DNA of 57,500 nucleotides, taken from Cristatella mucedo. Lineage: Eukaryota; Bryozoa; Phylactolaemata; Cristatellidae. Shown piece by piece: positions 33,775 to 46,280 of the stretch. The notes under the pieces are model-generated. The model did not search any database. It was not told the DNA's origin and was given only the letters and a program-made list of their open reading frames with translations. The stretch covers positions 110,001 to 167,500 of the forward strand of contig WPIO01000109.1 in assembly GCA_009760855.2 (NCBI GenBank). Direction: 5' to 3'. Every line of letters begins with the position of its first letter. The stretch's first letter is position 1. A program made the translations under genes and the position numbers.

Positions 33775-34525
33775 AAAGACATGCTAAGTTTGTAGCCATC
33801 CGCTCGATTAAGCTGTTAGCACAGGCAGAAAGTTAATTTTCTCATTGAATGCAGCGACCCGATAGTCTCAGTAAATTTCCCTACCTAGTAGGCACAGTAT
33901 AAGTTTACAGCTTTAGGAGGGACGTGCGCTTTTAGGTTTTCATTAAGGCACCATGATTGAGCAGGAGGTCCAAGTTCGACTCAGAAAGACTGCTTGCGGC
34001 GACATTTCTCCTTTGTCATCAAATGACTGCACGAAATGTCCTTGACGATAAGCAAAAAAAGCACACCAACAAAAGCACACAACAACATAAGCATGCAAGA
34101 TAAAAGCGTGCCGAAAAAACGAGAAAAATAACTTTAAGGATTGCTGGCTTTAACCGATATGCATACTCAGAGTACTTTAATAGACATAATACCTAAACAG
34201 TATAACTCACATCCCATTATAGTTTACGCCTGCTTTTTAACACATTTGTAATCCTATAGTAGTAGAGATAAAGTTATTGTAGCCTAATAATTCTACCGTC
34301 GTCAATTTGTAATTAAGATGCTCAGGTTGCGTGCGATTCTTTGAAGGTAATCTCCAGCTAGGACTGTGCCGAACCGGGTTGTTGATGTTTCGAGCACCCA
34401 CATTTTAGTCCCACGAATAACTGAGGTGCACTGCGATACAACTGCCATTACCAAAATAATAAATCAGAACACTGCGGTCTTTGTTCCAAATTATACAATA
34501 ATGGTTTATGGGTTTAACCATCAAA
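33775..34525. other. AT-rich interval, no gene found
   Basis: No exon, repeat or RNA gene supported. Any upstream exon of the possible membrane-protein exon at 33314-33770 would be expected here or beyond. Confidence 0.4.
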
Positions 34526-34529
34526 TCAC

Positions 34530-36175
34530 GAAATTTCATGCGATAACGCTTGTGCGTTCTATTGGTATGGCCTCAAATGGCCGGCCCGGGCAGCGGCGTG
34601 CCGAAGGATGTAGGAGGCACGTGACTCCTGGCGAGGGATCAGGGGGCGCTTCCAGGCCCTGGTCAGCGAGCCTATATGTACGTTTGAACGGAGCTACAGC
34701 TGCTATTTCTACAAAATGTGTCGCTCAACCGTGCTTAATAATTTCACATCGTAGAAAATAGTGCTAAGGTTTCACTCTCAAAATTTCGAGCAATTTTGCG
34801 TCTGCGGCCTCCACGGCAAGGGTCTTCAAGGGCCCGTTGCGCCGTGCAGTTTCTAGAGCTGCGATAGAATAGATGTACTTTTTCTTAGCAAGCTTCATGG
34901 AAATTTGGTTTTGACTATCTGATTTATTTATATGGGAAACAGAGCTCCTGGCTAACCAAAAAAATTGTGTAGCACGTGGGCATTTTCATGTTATTACCTC
35001 CAATTACTCGGATCAGCCAGCCTCCATGCGGAATCAGACTTTGACACTGCTGCTATTTCCACAATAAGCGTTGAACAACTGCGGTTGGATGTCGTGTTAA
35101 AGCGAATCCTGTTTTGAGTTTACCAACCAAACTGCATGGCATAGCACCTGTTCATTCTCGTCCAATCGCCTCCAGTGAGCCGGCCTGCTCGGCATTTTTG
35201 AACTTCGATACCGCTCCCTATTCCAGCAATAGGCGTCGTCGAACTGCTGCCTTGATTGCTTATTGTGGATAAATGTATTCCGGATTTAATCATCATAATT
35301 TATGCGACTTCGCTAACACATTTTATTGCTACGGCCTCTAACAGCCCGGGTCATTGAAAGCAACTGCATTACAACACGCTCACCTAACGTCATTAAATTA
35401 GGTGTATAAACATGAAATACTTGTAGGGATAATGTGGCATCAAAACCATAGTTTTTACCACACTTATTGTGGAAATGGTAACTGTATCGCCGCTGGAACA
35501 TTTTCGGGGTAAGTTAGTTTTGGCCATTGGAGGCCATAGCGAGAGAAAGCCGATGAACTATACCATAAAACGTGGTTGGTAAACTCGGAAAAAAACTTTA
35601 TCTACATTAGTAAAACAAACGCGGCTGCTAAAAATGCTTACTGTGCAAATGTCAGCTTTATCGCAGTTCGAATACATAGGGAGGCTGGTTGGCCTGGGCA
35701 ATTGATGGCCACAGCAGGAGATCGCGCCAGTGCAGTCACATGAAACTTTGTGAGTTAAAGTGGATCATCGCTTGCTATAACTTGCAATCAAAGACACGCT
35801 GTCGCGAAGCTTTCTTTTAAAATAGCAGCTGCATTTCAAGAAGTGTAAGGTAAAAACCTTGTGTGGTAAACTTTGTTACCGTTCTCTATTTGGTATCTAA
35901 TTTGGAATATAATTTGGAATCTAATTCTAATTTGAAATCAAGACCATAGTTGTGAGAAATTTAGTAAAAATGGCAGATATATCACCGTTGGAATGTATAA
36001 ATATACTGACTGACTCGGAAAAGATGAGGCCATAGTGCGAAAACGCCGAAACGAAATTAAAAATTTTTTAGTGGTTAGCCCACTAACACCATGCAGTATA
36101 ATTTGGAATCGAGCCCGCAGTTTTCTAACATTTATTTCAGAAATGGCAGCTGTGTCGCAGTTATTCTATTTGCCT
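34530..36175. repeat. 540-bp dispersed repeat copy 2 plus degenerate tandem domain
   Basis: 34530-35060 repeats 29885-30425. From about 35040 to 36175, diverged units of roughly 180-250 bp recur. They are recognisable by GAAATGGCAGCTGTGTCGCAGTT-like and GGAGGCCATAGCGAGA-like motifs, for example at 35467, 35655, 35968 and 36142. Orientation switches within the block. Non-coding. Confidence 0.65.
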
Positions 36176-36955
36176 ATTTTCAGCTTCGTAACATTGCTAA
36201 AATTCGAGCTTGTATAGATAAGGATACCACGTCCAAGTTGGTCCACGCATTCGTGACATCCCGTCACGACTTCTGCAACTCACTGCTTAATGGCCTACCA
36301 GCATGTGCGATCAGGCAATTGCAGCTGGGGCAAAACTCTGCAGCCAGGCTTGTCTGTCGTGAGGATCGCAGTTACCACATTACTCCACTTCTCGCCGACC
36401 TGCACTGGCTACAGGTCAAGCATAGGATTGACATCAAGGTTTTGTCGCTCACGTTTAGGTCACTTCATTCTTTGGCTGCAGCTTATCTCTCAGAAATACT
36501 CCCCTATCAGGCCAATTACCGTACCACCCACATTTCGGAATCCAACAGTCTACAAATGCCTCCTACAAACCTCAAATTCTGTGGAGACCGTGCATTTAGT
36601 TCCTATTATGTCAAAGCCTGGAACTCACTCCTTACGTCCGACACAACATTCCCTGACTTGACCATTTTTAAAAAGAACTTGAAAACACACCTATTTAGAA
36701 CGGCATTTAGTGGGTCCCTGTGATTCGTCCTTGATGTGCTTATGTGTGCTGACACTGTGCATGCTGCCACTAACCACATTTACATGCGGACCCTGTGCAT
36801 GTCACCCTAACCATGTTTTTCATGTTTTTATCAAGCATGATATTACTTATCATTCAAATGCATTTCCCTTTGCAGCAAACGTAAAGCGCCTACAGAGAGA
36901 TCGAGTTCTCTGAGGGCGCTTTATCAAGTGCATTATTATTATTATTATTATTATA
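36175..36955 (+). pseudogene. LINE-A copy, C-terminal ORF and 3' end
   Basis: The frame runs without stop from about 36180 to the TGA at 36721-36723, encoding IAKIRACIDKDTTSKLVHAF through LKTHLFRTAFSGSL. The 3' UTR, the terminal stem-loop and (ATT)n at 36933-36955 follow. It is one of the best-kept 3' ends in the window. Confidence 0.9.
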
Positions 36956-37549
36956 TTATTCCTCGGAGTCCAAGTATTCTGCAGTCACACATTAAACCTT
37001 GGATTTGAACTTCGATCTATTTGCTGTCTGCTAATTTGTGTTTTCTTGGTAGGTGATCAACGGTGCTATAAGAGGAGGGCCAAATAGTCGAAAATTTAAT
37101 AAATAATATTAAATAAATAGATATAAAGAAACAATAATAAATAAATAGCAGGGAATTCCACTGCAGTAATAAATCTGGGAGCTAAAATTATTTTGACTTG
37201 CATTCGTAGATTTCAGCTTCACTTTGTATTTTTGCAAGATTGAAATCTTATACGTTTGGCCGTAGCTTGTTGCCTAGATTAAACAAGCATGCAACTCGCT
37301 TCACTACAGGAAAGACGGTTGAGACGGCATTCCATCGTTGTCAAATCTGACTTGATATTTACCAGATTCATAGTTTGCATTATTAATGCATGGCAAATCT
37401 GTTCGTACTATTATTTCTTTTGCACCATGAGGTATTATTATATTGAGGTATGAGTGTAGTATTTTTTTTCTTTTTGGTACAGCATTAATTGATTTGGAAG
37501 AAAGCGAGGCACGTAATTAAATTAAATAAATGGAACTTATAATAAATAA
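36956..37549. other. AT-rich interval, no gene found
   Basis: No exon supported. Contains a short tandem duplication of AATAAATGGAACTTAT at about 37525-37560. Confidence 0.4.
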
Positions 37550-37800
37550 ATGGAACTTATGTGTTCCCCTAACGAAAGGTCACTTTGGAAGACTACACTT
37601 AGATTATGTGTAGATTTAATAGGAGATGTGCTGGCAGAGCCGATTTTGAGCATTACCCATTATAATTTCTGAATCACACTTGGTTCGTCCATAACTAGTA
37701 AGTTTTTTTTATCAACCTTCAATTTAAAAAAGTCTGCTGCCATTCACGTGTGGATGTCATCAATACATGCAGCAAGGGAGTTGAAAGAATTTGACGTGGA
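37550..37800 (-). repeat. LINE-A RT-region fragment
   Basis: Matches the LINE-A segment that follows the RT catalytic box (counterpart of 10920-11150), with decayed frame. Both ends are missing. Confidence 0.75.
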
Positions 37801-37899
37801 AATCACATCGACAAGAGGTAGAGTATAATCCACTAGCCCCGTAAAACCTATTCCAACTAGCCTATGTCTGAGTTCAAAGACCTGCTGGTTTTACGTATA

Positions 37900-38350
37900 A
37901 CTTACGTACATAATAAATATGTCCTTAGCTTCAGATCATATCCCGCACCCTCAAAAAGACTATCTTTAGAGCACTCACTAAAAAGGCAACACTAGACCTG
38001 GCTAGCTTAAGTAACTTCCGCCAGGTCTTCACCGAGCACCTCCTATCACATACTGTACACTAGCTCGAGTAGTGGCAGGTCAGGTAAACTCGTACATCAA
38101 AATTTCCATTCAACCTGTTAAGTTTCTGTAAGTTTTTAAAGCGAATTACTGAAGAATGACAAGAGCATGTATCTCTTCAGGTGTGTAACAATCTTCTCAG
38201 CAGTGCAGACTTGGGAACAGTGTTTCTGCTCGTTTAGCTTGATTTCTAGGCAGCATCAGACACAAATGATCATCAAATCCTCCTCTCGCTCTTTCCAGTC
38301 CTTCTCTCGCCTAAGAATCAATGGCTGCAATGCACTGCTGCAATGTTTGA
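37900..38350 (+). repeat. LINE-A RT N-terminal fragment
   Basis: Encodes broken pieces of the upstream RT (ARVVAGQVNSYIK, a FLGSIRH/DTNDHQ-like catalytic-Asp region, SLRLRINGCNALL) in shifting frames. Confidence 0.65.
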
Positions 38351-38494
38351 AGGCATGCGTGTATCAGTCAGAGACTCTGTATGCAAACCGTAGATGTAAA
38401 CGGTAAACATTCCTCCGACTAGCCACTTAAAGTACGACTTAATAAGAAGACATTTGTGAGTGCTGATTGTGTTTAGGTTTTCAATAATCGTGTC

Positions 38495-38890
38495 TATGTC
38501 ATCGCCGTCTGCAATTCCACAAAGCTACAACAATTTTGCGAGTTTTACAAGGAAGAGTTTTGTGTAACACATACAAAACTTCAGTGGCCTTGCGTACGCT
38601 CTTCGATAGTCAATAGATTTAATCTCACCCAACAAAGAAAAAGTGAAAAGCGCAGCTGAGTGATAAGAATAATCGAGGTTTCTTGAGCAATTGAGTAACA
38701 TGGAATTCGCAGCTCAGAACGGCTGGAAAGAATGTGCCATAGTCGGCAGCAGGAGAGTACTGTATTTGTCACTGCATAGGAAATGCGAAGAAAGTTCCAC
38801 AGCTTATGGCCTGCAAAGCAGAAGCTTCTGTTGCCAACGGTCTGTAAGCAGAGGAATAGCAGAGGTAATTTATTGTCCCTAGAGAACCTG
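38495..38890 (-). repeat. LINE-B 3' fragment
   Basis: Minus strand matches LINE-B C-terminal end and 3' UTR (ACCGTTGGCAACAGAAGC, GTTGGGTGAGATTAAATC, AATTGCAGACGG). No tail. Confidence 0.7.
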
Positions 38891-38924
38891 AGGAAAAGTG
38901 GAGGCTGAAACCGGTAATTTAATG

Positions 38925-39665
38925 TACAGTATCTCCGTCTGTCACTCTACAAGCCATAGAGATTAGGTGCGTGTTAATCGGGTGAGTTTTGTATAGCACA
39001 CTCACTGACTAAGCGGCTTTCGGAACGCATTCAGTAGCCTACAGTCTTGATCTCACGCAACAAAGAGAAAGTGGGATATATAGCAGAGTCAGGAGAGCAG
39101 TTGAGGTAGTGAGTAGCATAGAAGTAGCAGCTCAGGATCACTGAAAAGGATGAGCCATAGTCGGCAGTTGGAGAGTAGCTGTCATTGCCTAAGAATTGTG
39201 GAAGAGAGTTCCACAATCTCGGACCTGAAGAGCTAAAGCTTCAGTCGCCAACAGTCTTTAAACGGAGGAATGAAACGGCTAATTTATTTTCCACACAGTA
39301 CCTGACGGCGCGAAAAGGCTGAAACTCATGAAGCAGTTCAGCTACATACGAATGAGCCAAGCCATTGCGGGCCTTGTGGGTCAATGTAAGAACTTTGCTC
39401 TGTGTCCGTTGATCAACTGGCAGCCATCCTAGCTCTTTTAGTCCAGGAGACACATGGTCAAACCTCTGGGACTTGAAAACTAGCCTTGCAGCCGTATTCA
39501 AAGTCAGCTGCAGTGGCCTAGTTGCTTTCTTTGGTAGCCCAGCCAAAATGTAATTACAATAGTTAATACAAGTGCAGCAATTTAGCCAAACATGAAGGAG
39601 CCAAGCCATTTCCGGCCTTGTGATTCGGTGTAAAAACTTTAGTGTGTATAATGTAATCAACCGGC
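38925..39665 (-). pseudogene. LINE-B C-terminal ORF and 3' UTR
   Basis: Minus strand encodes CNYILAGLPKKATRPLQL, AARLVFKSQRFDHVSPGLKELGWLPVDQRTQSKVLTLTHKARNG and RLKTVGD, then the 3' UTR. A second partial LINE-B piece seems fused at 39560-39665. Confidence 0.8.
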
Positions 39666-39699
39666 AGATATAGAGAGCGGTCTATCCTTGCTGTGACTA

Positions 39700-42600
39700 T
39701 TTATGAGCTGTCCTCGGATATGCTACACAAAACAGGACCTGCTTACAATAAGGTGCGATGTCGCCATTAGTCGATACCTACCAATTTGTTGATGTCTTCT
39801 TTGGCGGGTCAGTGAGAACCTCCAGGGCATCTGCATTTGCCCTAGCTACAGCTCGGCTATCAAACCCACTACCCGTAAGTTTAAGGCACTGAATAGCTTT
39901 CGTCGCATTAGTTTCTCACCTGTCGTACATCAGGGTACAGCTGCGAAACGTTGACCGTTGACCGTTACTTATGTCTAATTCAAAATAATCGAAGGGCCCA
40001 CATCTAACGATCCGGCTACACACCGACTTGAATACAAGCTATTTCATCAGCTTCGCACAGTTGTTGGACAGCCTCTTAAATTTTGCCTACTCAATGTGCT
40101 CTCGCAAACAAACAAGGTTTATTTATCCGCGATCACGTGGTCCTGGAGAAGCTAGATGCATTTTGGCTTACTGAAACTTGGATGACGCCTTATTCTAGTA
40201 CCTGCATATCTGAAACTTCCCCATCCGGATTCTCATACTTTCAGTCCGTGCGTTCGAAGAAGGTTGATCGAGGGTTGCAATTGTGGTTCGCGAATCTTTT
40301 GGCTATAAGATGTGCCGTTTTTCGCATGGGCCATCGTTTGAATCAGTTACAATCAGGTCCTCATTAAAGACAATGCCTCTCAATGATGTGATATTCCGAC
40401 TTCCATCTGGCTATCTAAACTTGTTTCTAGAGAAGTTTTCGGAATTCCTCGCTAAAATATTTGTGTGCTACAGGCAGTTACTGATTGCTGGAGACTTCAA
40501 TATTCACGTTGACAACCCGATCAACAGCCAGGTCATTTCACTTTTTGACTCTAGAGAATTTTTGTTTGGTTCAACACGTTAATCATGCGACCTACCTCGT
40601 TGGCCATGTATTAGATCTCATGATCACTGAGGATGTCTTCCCCTCTGATCTTGTGGTGTGCCAGCTGACCCTCTCAGATCATTGCTCGATTTTATTTACT
40701 GTTCCTGCTTCTTTGTACGTACAGGATAATGTCGAACTTGTCCGGCGACATAACTTAAAATGCATCGACTTAGATGCATTTTTTAAATCTCTTTGTCATG
40801 CACGTCTTTACGATCTGCACGCAGACTCGACCGACAGCCTCAATACCCTCACTGATGCAGTGAACGTCACACTTGGGAGAGCCCTAGACAATCATGCTCC
40901 CATTCATTAAATCCATGTACAGAGTCATTGGGATCTCTTTCAATTTACACAAACAAACTTCAAAAGGTGTGCCGTATTAAGCGCAGACTTGAACATCATC
41001 TTAAGAAATCTTAGTCTGATGTAATAATCTAATCCTAGTCAATTTCAATGACTTCTTTCGAGTTTACACCCGGAAGATTAAAAAAGCCAGTGCTTTTGTT
41101 TTTGCTCAAAAACTAAATTCCCGTTCATTCGGACCCAAAACAGATTTATCAAACAGTAAATAATTTACTGACCAATGCTGAGAGGTCTGACTGCCCAATA
41201 TTAACGGCTCTGCCGAATCTTCTCAGCCTTCTTTACTGAATAAGCTGTGCACATCAAACTACAACAAACTCGTGCCTCCGTGAAGCCCCCGTCCAAGTAA
41301 TCGTATAGCCACAGCCTGTGACCTTCCTTAAATGGTTTTCCGAGGTTTCTGCATGCGATGTGGCTACCTTAATAAGGTCTAGTATTAAGAGCTCGTCTCT
41401 TAAAGACCCTATAGCATTATTTCTGCGGTCTTCACTGGCAGGTCAACTTAGCCCTGCCATAACCGAGATTTGTAGTGCTCCTTTGGAAAAAAGTGTCGTT
41501 TTAAGTCCTTCAAATCGGCATGTGTTACACCCATACTTAAAAAACCTGGATTAGATATATAGGTCGTTTCAAACTATCGCCCAGTTTCTATTCTTCCTTT
41601 CTTGTAAAGGATTCTTGAAAAAGTAGTCCCTAAGTAGCTGGTTGAACATGTTGAAAGGAAAAAAACTTCAGAAACACTTAAATCAGGCTTCAAGATTCAG
41701 CACTCCACTTAAACTGCTCTCGTCCGCATTAACAATGACATTCTACATGGCAATGATGACAGGTATGTCACTGCCCTAGCTCCGGTAGATCTATCAGAAG
41801 CCTTCGGCTCCATTAATCACGTTCTGCTTGAACGATTGAGAACAACGATAGGTCTGGAAGACGAGGCACTTGCTTGGTTTTAATTGTACTTGCCTGATCG
41901 CTCTCATTCCGTGCAGTGTGTGGGGGTCAGGTCTTACATACGGGATGGGTCACGTGTGGAGCCCCTCAAGGGTGCATCATCGGTCCCTTGCTGTTCTCCA
42001 TTTATGCTCAACCTCTTGTAAAAGTAATTAAGGCCCATGGAATGGGATATCACTTTTATGCTGACGAGACTCAGCTTATATTTGTCATTCAAACCATCGG
42101 AATATGCTGCAGCAACTGATAAACGGAATGTTTGCCTTGCTTACACTCGAACCTGAATTTCGGAAGATTTCTTGAAACTAAATGACAATAAAACTAAACT
42201 GCTGCTCATAGGACACCCTAAGCGTGTGGCTGGATTATAAGGCTTTGCTCTTCTAATAAGTGATGCATTTGTGGGACCATCACTACGAGCTCAAAATGTA
42301 GGTATCGTTTCGACAGATGCCTCAATTTTAAAAGCTTCATTCAGAAGACTGCTTCTACAGCTAGCCATTATGCCCGATCCCTATCCAAGATTAGGAGCTG
42401 TCTTTCACAGTGGCTAGCAAAAAAAACTAACTAGCCCCTTAGTTCAGTCTCGGCTTGATTATTGTAATTCCCTTTTGGCTGTGCTACCAAAGAAAGCAAC
42501 TAGGCCACTGCAGCTGACTATGAATATGGCTGCAAGGCTAGTCTTCAAGTCCCAGAGGTTTGAGCACGTGCCCCCTTTGCTAAAAGAGCTAGGATGGATG

Positions 42601-43095
42601 CCGGTTGATCAACGGATACAGAGCGAAGTTCTTATGCTGACCCACAAGGCCCGCCACGGCTTGGCTCCTTTGTACCTAGCTGAACTGCTGCACCAGTTTC
42701 AGCCTCCTCGTGCCCTCAGATCCTGAATGGACAATAAATTAGCTGTCTCTTTCCTCCACTAAAAGACCGTTGGCGACAAAATCTTTATCTCTGCAGGTCC
42801 TAGACTGTGGAACTCGCTTCCACAATCCCATGCAACGACCACTGCACTCCTACTGCCGACTATGGCTCATCCTTTCCAGCGGTCCTGAGCTGCTACTTCT
42901 ATGCTACTCACTACCTCAACAGCTCTCCTGACTCTTGTATGCTTCTCAATTTCTCTTAGCTGCGTAAGATTAAGTCTGTTGGCTATCGAATCCGTACCGT
43001 AAGCAGCTTAGGCTGCAAGTGCGATATACAAAACTTTCCTGAGTAGCAGCCACGTTGTTTTTTGGCTTTGCCGAGTTACAGACAGAGACACATTA
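39700..43095 (+). pseudogene. LINE-B copy with endonuclease and RT (near full-length)
   Basis: The longest retrotransposon here, about 3.4 kb. The APE-type endonuclease motifs appear in order: LLNV near 40080, LTETW at about 40170, FRESFGYKMCRFSHG-like pieces, GDFNIH near 40490 and LSDHCS near 40675. A linker with RSSLAGQLSPAITEI follows, then RT ([29 protein letters not shown] near 42050, LNDNKTKLLLIG) and the C-terminal region (SRLDYCNSLLAVLPKKATRP, ELGWMPVDQRIQ, RLWNSLPQ). Many stops and frameshifts make it inactive. The pentanucleotide tail is lost. The DNA before 40080 could be ORF1/5' UTR but is unrecognisable. Confidence 0.85.
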
Positions 43096-43104
43096 GTCCA
43101 GCCA

Positions 43105-43270
43105 AAAAATTGGAGTGTCCTATGAGAGTCACTGCCGGTAACTGGTCAGGTGGAAAAGACCTGACCCTCGCACGACACGGATTGAACAAGAACAGACAAG
43201 TACGATCTATTTAAACCACGCCAGTACCTCGTCTACGAGATCAATCGTTTTCCTCAATCATTCAGGAATA
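43105..43270 (-). repeat. LINE-B RT fragment
   Basis: Minus strand matches the LINE-B segment around LAWFKSYLSDRIQSVSC...VTCG (counterpart of 25480-25630), decayed. Confidence 0.65.
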
Positions 43271-43289
43271 ATATTTATGTTGATATGCT

Positions 43290-43425
43290 TTTATTACAGC
43301 ATATGTAAATTCGCTAGAAATATATTTGGTTTTCTGAGGTAATAATAACAATAACAATCCACTTGATAAAGCGCCCTCAGAGAACTTAATCTCTGTCTAG
43401 GCGCTTTACATTTGCTGAAAAAGGC
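43290..43425. repeat. back-to-back LINE-A 3' ends
   Basis: A weak + strand LINE-A terminus (43290-43340) meets a minus-strand terminus (43341-43425) with intact AAAGCGCC/GGCGCTTT stem, sharing an ATT/AAT-like tail between them. Confidence 0.6.
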
Positions 43426-43815
43426 CCGCCAAGCTTCGCTCCTTCGTAGCTAGCTGAACTGCTGCATCAGTTTCAGCCTGTTCGTGCCCTGAGGTGTGGA
43501 CAATCAATTAGCTGTCCCATACCTCCGCTTAAAAAAAGTTGGCGACAGAAGCTTTAGCTCTGCGGTTTCTAGACTGTGGAACTTGCTTCCACAATTCTTA
43601 TGCAACGACACCTACTCTCCTACTGCCGGTTGGCACATCCTTTTCAGCGGTCCTGAGCTGCTACTTCTATGCTACTCACTACCTCAACTGCTCTCCTGAC
43701 TCTGCTATGCTTCCTAGACTCTGCTATGCTTCCCACGTTTTCTTTTTTGCGTGAGACGAAGTCTGTTGGCTACCGAATGCGTACCGAAAGCCGCTTAGGC
43801 TGTGAGTGCGAGTTG
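43420..43815 (+). repeat. LINE-B C-terminal and 3' UTR fragment
   Basis: Encodes QLAVPYLRLKKVGDRSFSSAVSRLWNLLPQF with frame changes, then UTR to about 43815. It starts abruptly at the adjoining LINE-A end. Confidence 0.8.
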
Positions 43816-43934
43816 TGGCTAAAGTGAGTACGAACTCCTGAAAATGTATGCTTAAAAATGAGTTTCAATATCTAATTTCCGATAAATCTTTCCGCAAATC
43901 ACTGATGAGCTCTTACGAGGAAGTTACAAGAATA

Positions 43935-44080
43935 TATAATTCATTTGTATAGCGCCCCAAGAGAACTTAATCACTATTGAGGCACCTCACATGTGCCTCG
44001 GGGCTTGAGCTCACGACCTCAGTCAGACCTTGGTCGGGGCGAGCACCTTAACCGCTTAACCAAACCAGCTCGGCATTTAA
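43935..44080 (-). repeat. SINE-1 copy
   Basis: Minus strand: head with TGGTTAAGCGGTTAAGGTGC (box A region), box B GAGCTCAAGCCC, then 3' segment TGCCTCAATAGTGATTAAG...TTCTCTTGGGGCGCTAT. It matches 48078-48235 closely. Confidence 0.85.
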
Positions 44081-44084
44081 ATGT

Positions 44085-44570
44085 CCACTTTTGATCTCTT
44101 TTATTCTGACTCCATCCACACGTTAGTAACAGCCTTGGTCTGAGCAACTGAACGTGGACCGGGATATTACTGCAGCAACAGTCATAAGCAGGTGCGTGCA
44201 TTGGCAGCCCCAAGTTTGTTCCGTCATAGCGCCCCCTCCCCTGAGAAAACCTGCCTATTGCGTCATTTATCCACGCATATTAGCTAGCTCTGTAATCTTC
44301 GCCTAGGCCATTTGTTTTGGCTAAAAAATTTGTATCAACTTCCGACTCACCATCAGTGGCACTTTGATGGTCGTCGGTCAACGCAAATTTATTCAGTTCA
44401 TCTGAAAATGTCTCTGTAAATACATGCAAACCGTGTCGCTTGAGGACCATCATATACTAATACTGCATAAATATAGATATATATATATATATATACCATG
44501 AAATATACATATACTATATGTATATATACATATATATATATATACATATATGAAATGTGTTTCTGCAGAC

Positions 44571-44610
<40 letters not shown>

Positions 44611-45690
44611 TTCCGAAACGGAGTTCAGGCAAAGGCCCCAGCTCTTTCGCAATATTTGCCACCATTATGAACTAAACAAAAAGAATATTAGCGGATTTAA
44701 CAACCTCGGACAATAAATTAGCAAGTTGGAGAAGCCCGGTATATCGAGATTCTGCCTGAAAGTCGTAAGAGAGAAAGTCAAATTAATATGCGACACAACA
44801 ACCAGTAGAACATGTCCGCTGAAGAATACCGCATTCATCGAGCATGAAGCTGCATAATCATTACATTTTTTTTTATTTTGAACTTTCTCCTTAGAATTGA
44901 GCGAGCTTTTAGACAAGATCATGGTCTATGCTGCAATTGATCTTTTAACGCGAGCCAAATCGTTGTAAAAGCATTTATCGGCATGCACGGCAACCCAACT
45001 GCAACGTCACGCTTCGAGAGCAGCATCGAGTCCACGTTAGTTCTTTACTGTCGATTGTAGACATTTGTGCTCTGTTTTGCTCTTTTGCGCACTTATCTGA
45101 CTTCGCCTACGAAGGATTAAGAACCCACGAGGATTTGTATTGCCAGGATTATAACTTCATTGATTAAAACGTAACTTTTCCTAGCCTTTTAACGGGAAGA
45201 TTTTTCTCTCACATTTAGGTAATTGTATAATGAGTGCTGCGAGCCTTTGCTATTGGTGCACACTTCCTAGCCCTGGGCGTTGGCATGTAAAGGGGCATGG
45301 AGATTGTTTCTCTCCCGATAATATTGCGGCTTTTGTCTCCCGCTGAGCGTAGGTAGGTTGCATCTCTCCAATCGAGGCCTTTCTTTCTGTCGAGTTTTCC
45401 GTAGCTTCGGCAGGTCCGCTCAGAAGCCTCCAACCGATAGCTCTGTAGCGAGCATGTCTTAATCATTCCTGAAAACATCCCACCTTCCAGCGTCGAAAAC
45501 AGACGTTCCAATGTGACATTGACGGTTCTTCGATAATCGAGATTTTAAAGTGACTCCATTTCGTCTATAGTAATACAACTAAATGACGCATAAGAAAATT
45601 TAGATTTCATTTCATTTCGAAGCTTATACGAGTATGCACCGTAAATTCTGTATTGCACTTCATATGGTAGAGTCTGTTTTGTCAACTTGT
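44085..45690. other. interval with (TA)n tract, no gene supported
   Basis: Alternating TA blocks at about 44477-44552 and 44573-44610. A 98-codon minus open frame at 45511-45215 has raised GC and a TTTTCAG just inside it, but no recognisable domain. Confidence 0.4.
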
Positions 45691-45835
45691 CAAATGGTTT
45701 TTCACTCACTTTTAGGTCACTTCATACTTTGGCTCCCGCCTACCTATCAGATGTACTCCCCCACCAGGCTAAGCATCGTACCACCCGCTTTTCGGAATCC
45801 AACAGTTTACCAATACCTCGTATATACTAAACTTA
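45690..45835 (+). repeat. LINE-A coding fragment
   Basis: Encodes the C-terminal segment around LGHFILWLPPTYQMY...HRTTRFSESNSLPIP in mixed frames. Truncated at both ends. Confidence 0.75.
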
Positions 45836-46214
45836 GAAATTCATTACCAGCATATTGAACAAATAAATACGGAATAGCGTTGGGGATATATCGATTATAC
45901 GGAATACCGTATTCTCATAAGAAATCGGCAATTCTATATTGAGAACATTAATATGTACCAAAAGCATTGTAAGCGGTCATTCAAAAATGACGTATTAATT
46001 AATACCCGCTGATTTTCCTTCATTCGTCCTTCATTCTGAAATTACATTACAAAAACACGCTGCGATTGAGGTTTTGTCTAGCCAGATTAAAACCTTCGTT
46101 ATTTTCTTCTAGTTTACCATTTTCCAGAGCATAAAAGCTTGGTTTTACGTAGAGGAATAGTTTATAATGTCTCTTAGGTATTCGAAAGTGTGAAGTAGTA
46201 TTCACTTAATGCTT

Positions 46215-46280
46215 TTTGACGGCGTCTGCAAAGTGCGTGGAAAGAGATTCGGTCCTCTGAAAGTGCTTAATAAATTTATA
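46215..46280 (+). repeat. degraded LINE-A terminal stem-loop
   Basis: CAAAGTGCGTGGAAAGAGATTC...TCCTCTGAAAGTGCTTAATAAA resembles the LINE-A terminus, without tail. Confidence 0.5.

Noticed and set aside
43935-44080. tRNA gene on the minus strand
   Set aside because: Matches SINE-1 copies elsewhere including the non-tRNA 3' segment.
45215-45511. 98-codon minus-strand frame with an internal TTTTCAG
   Set aside because: Two overlapping frames are equally open, showing base composition rather than coding selection.
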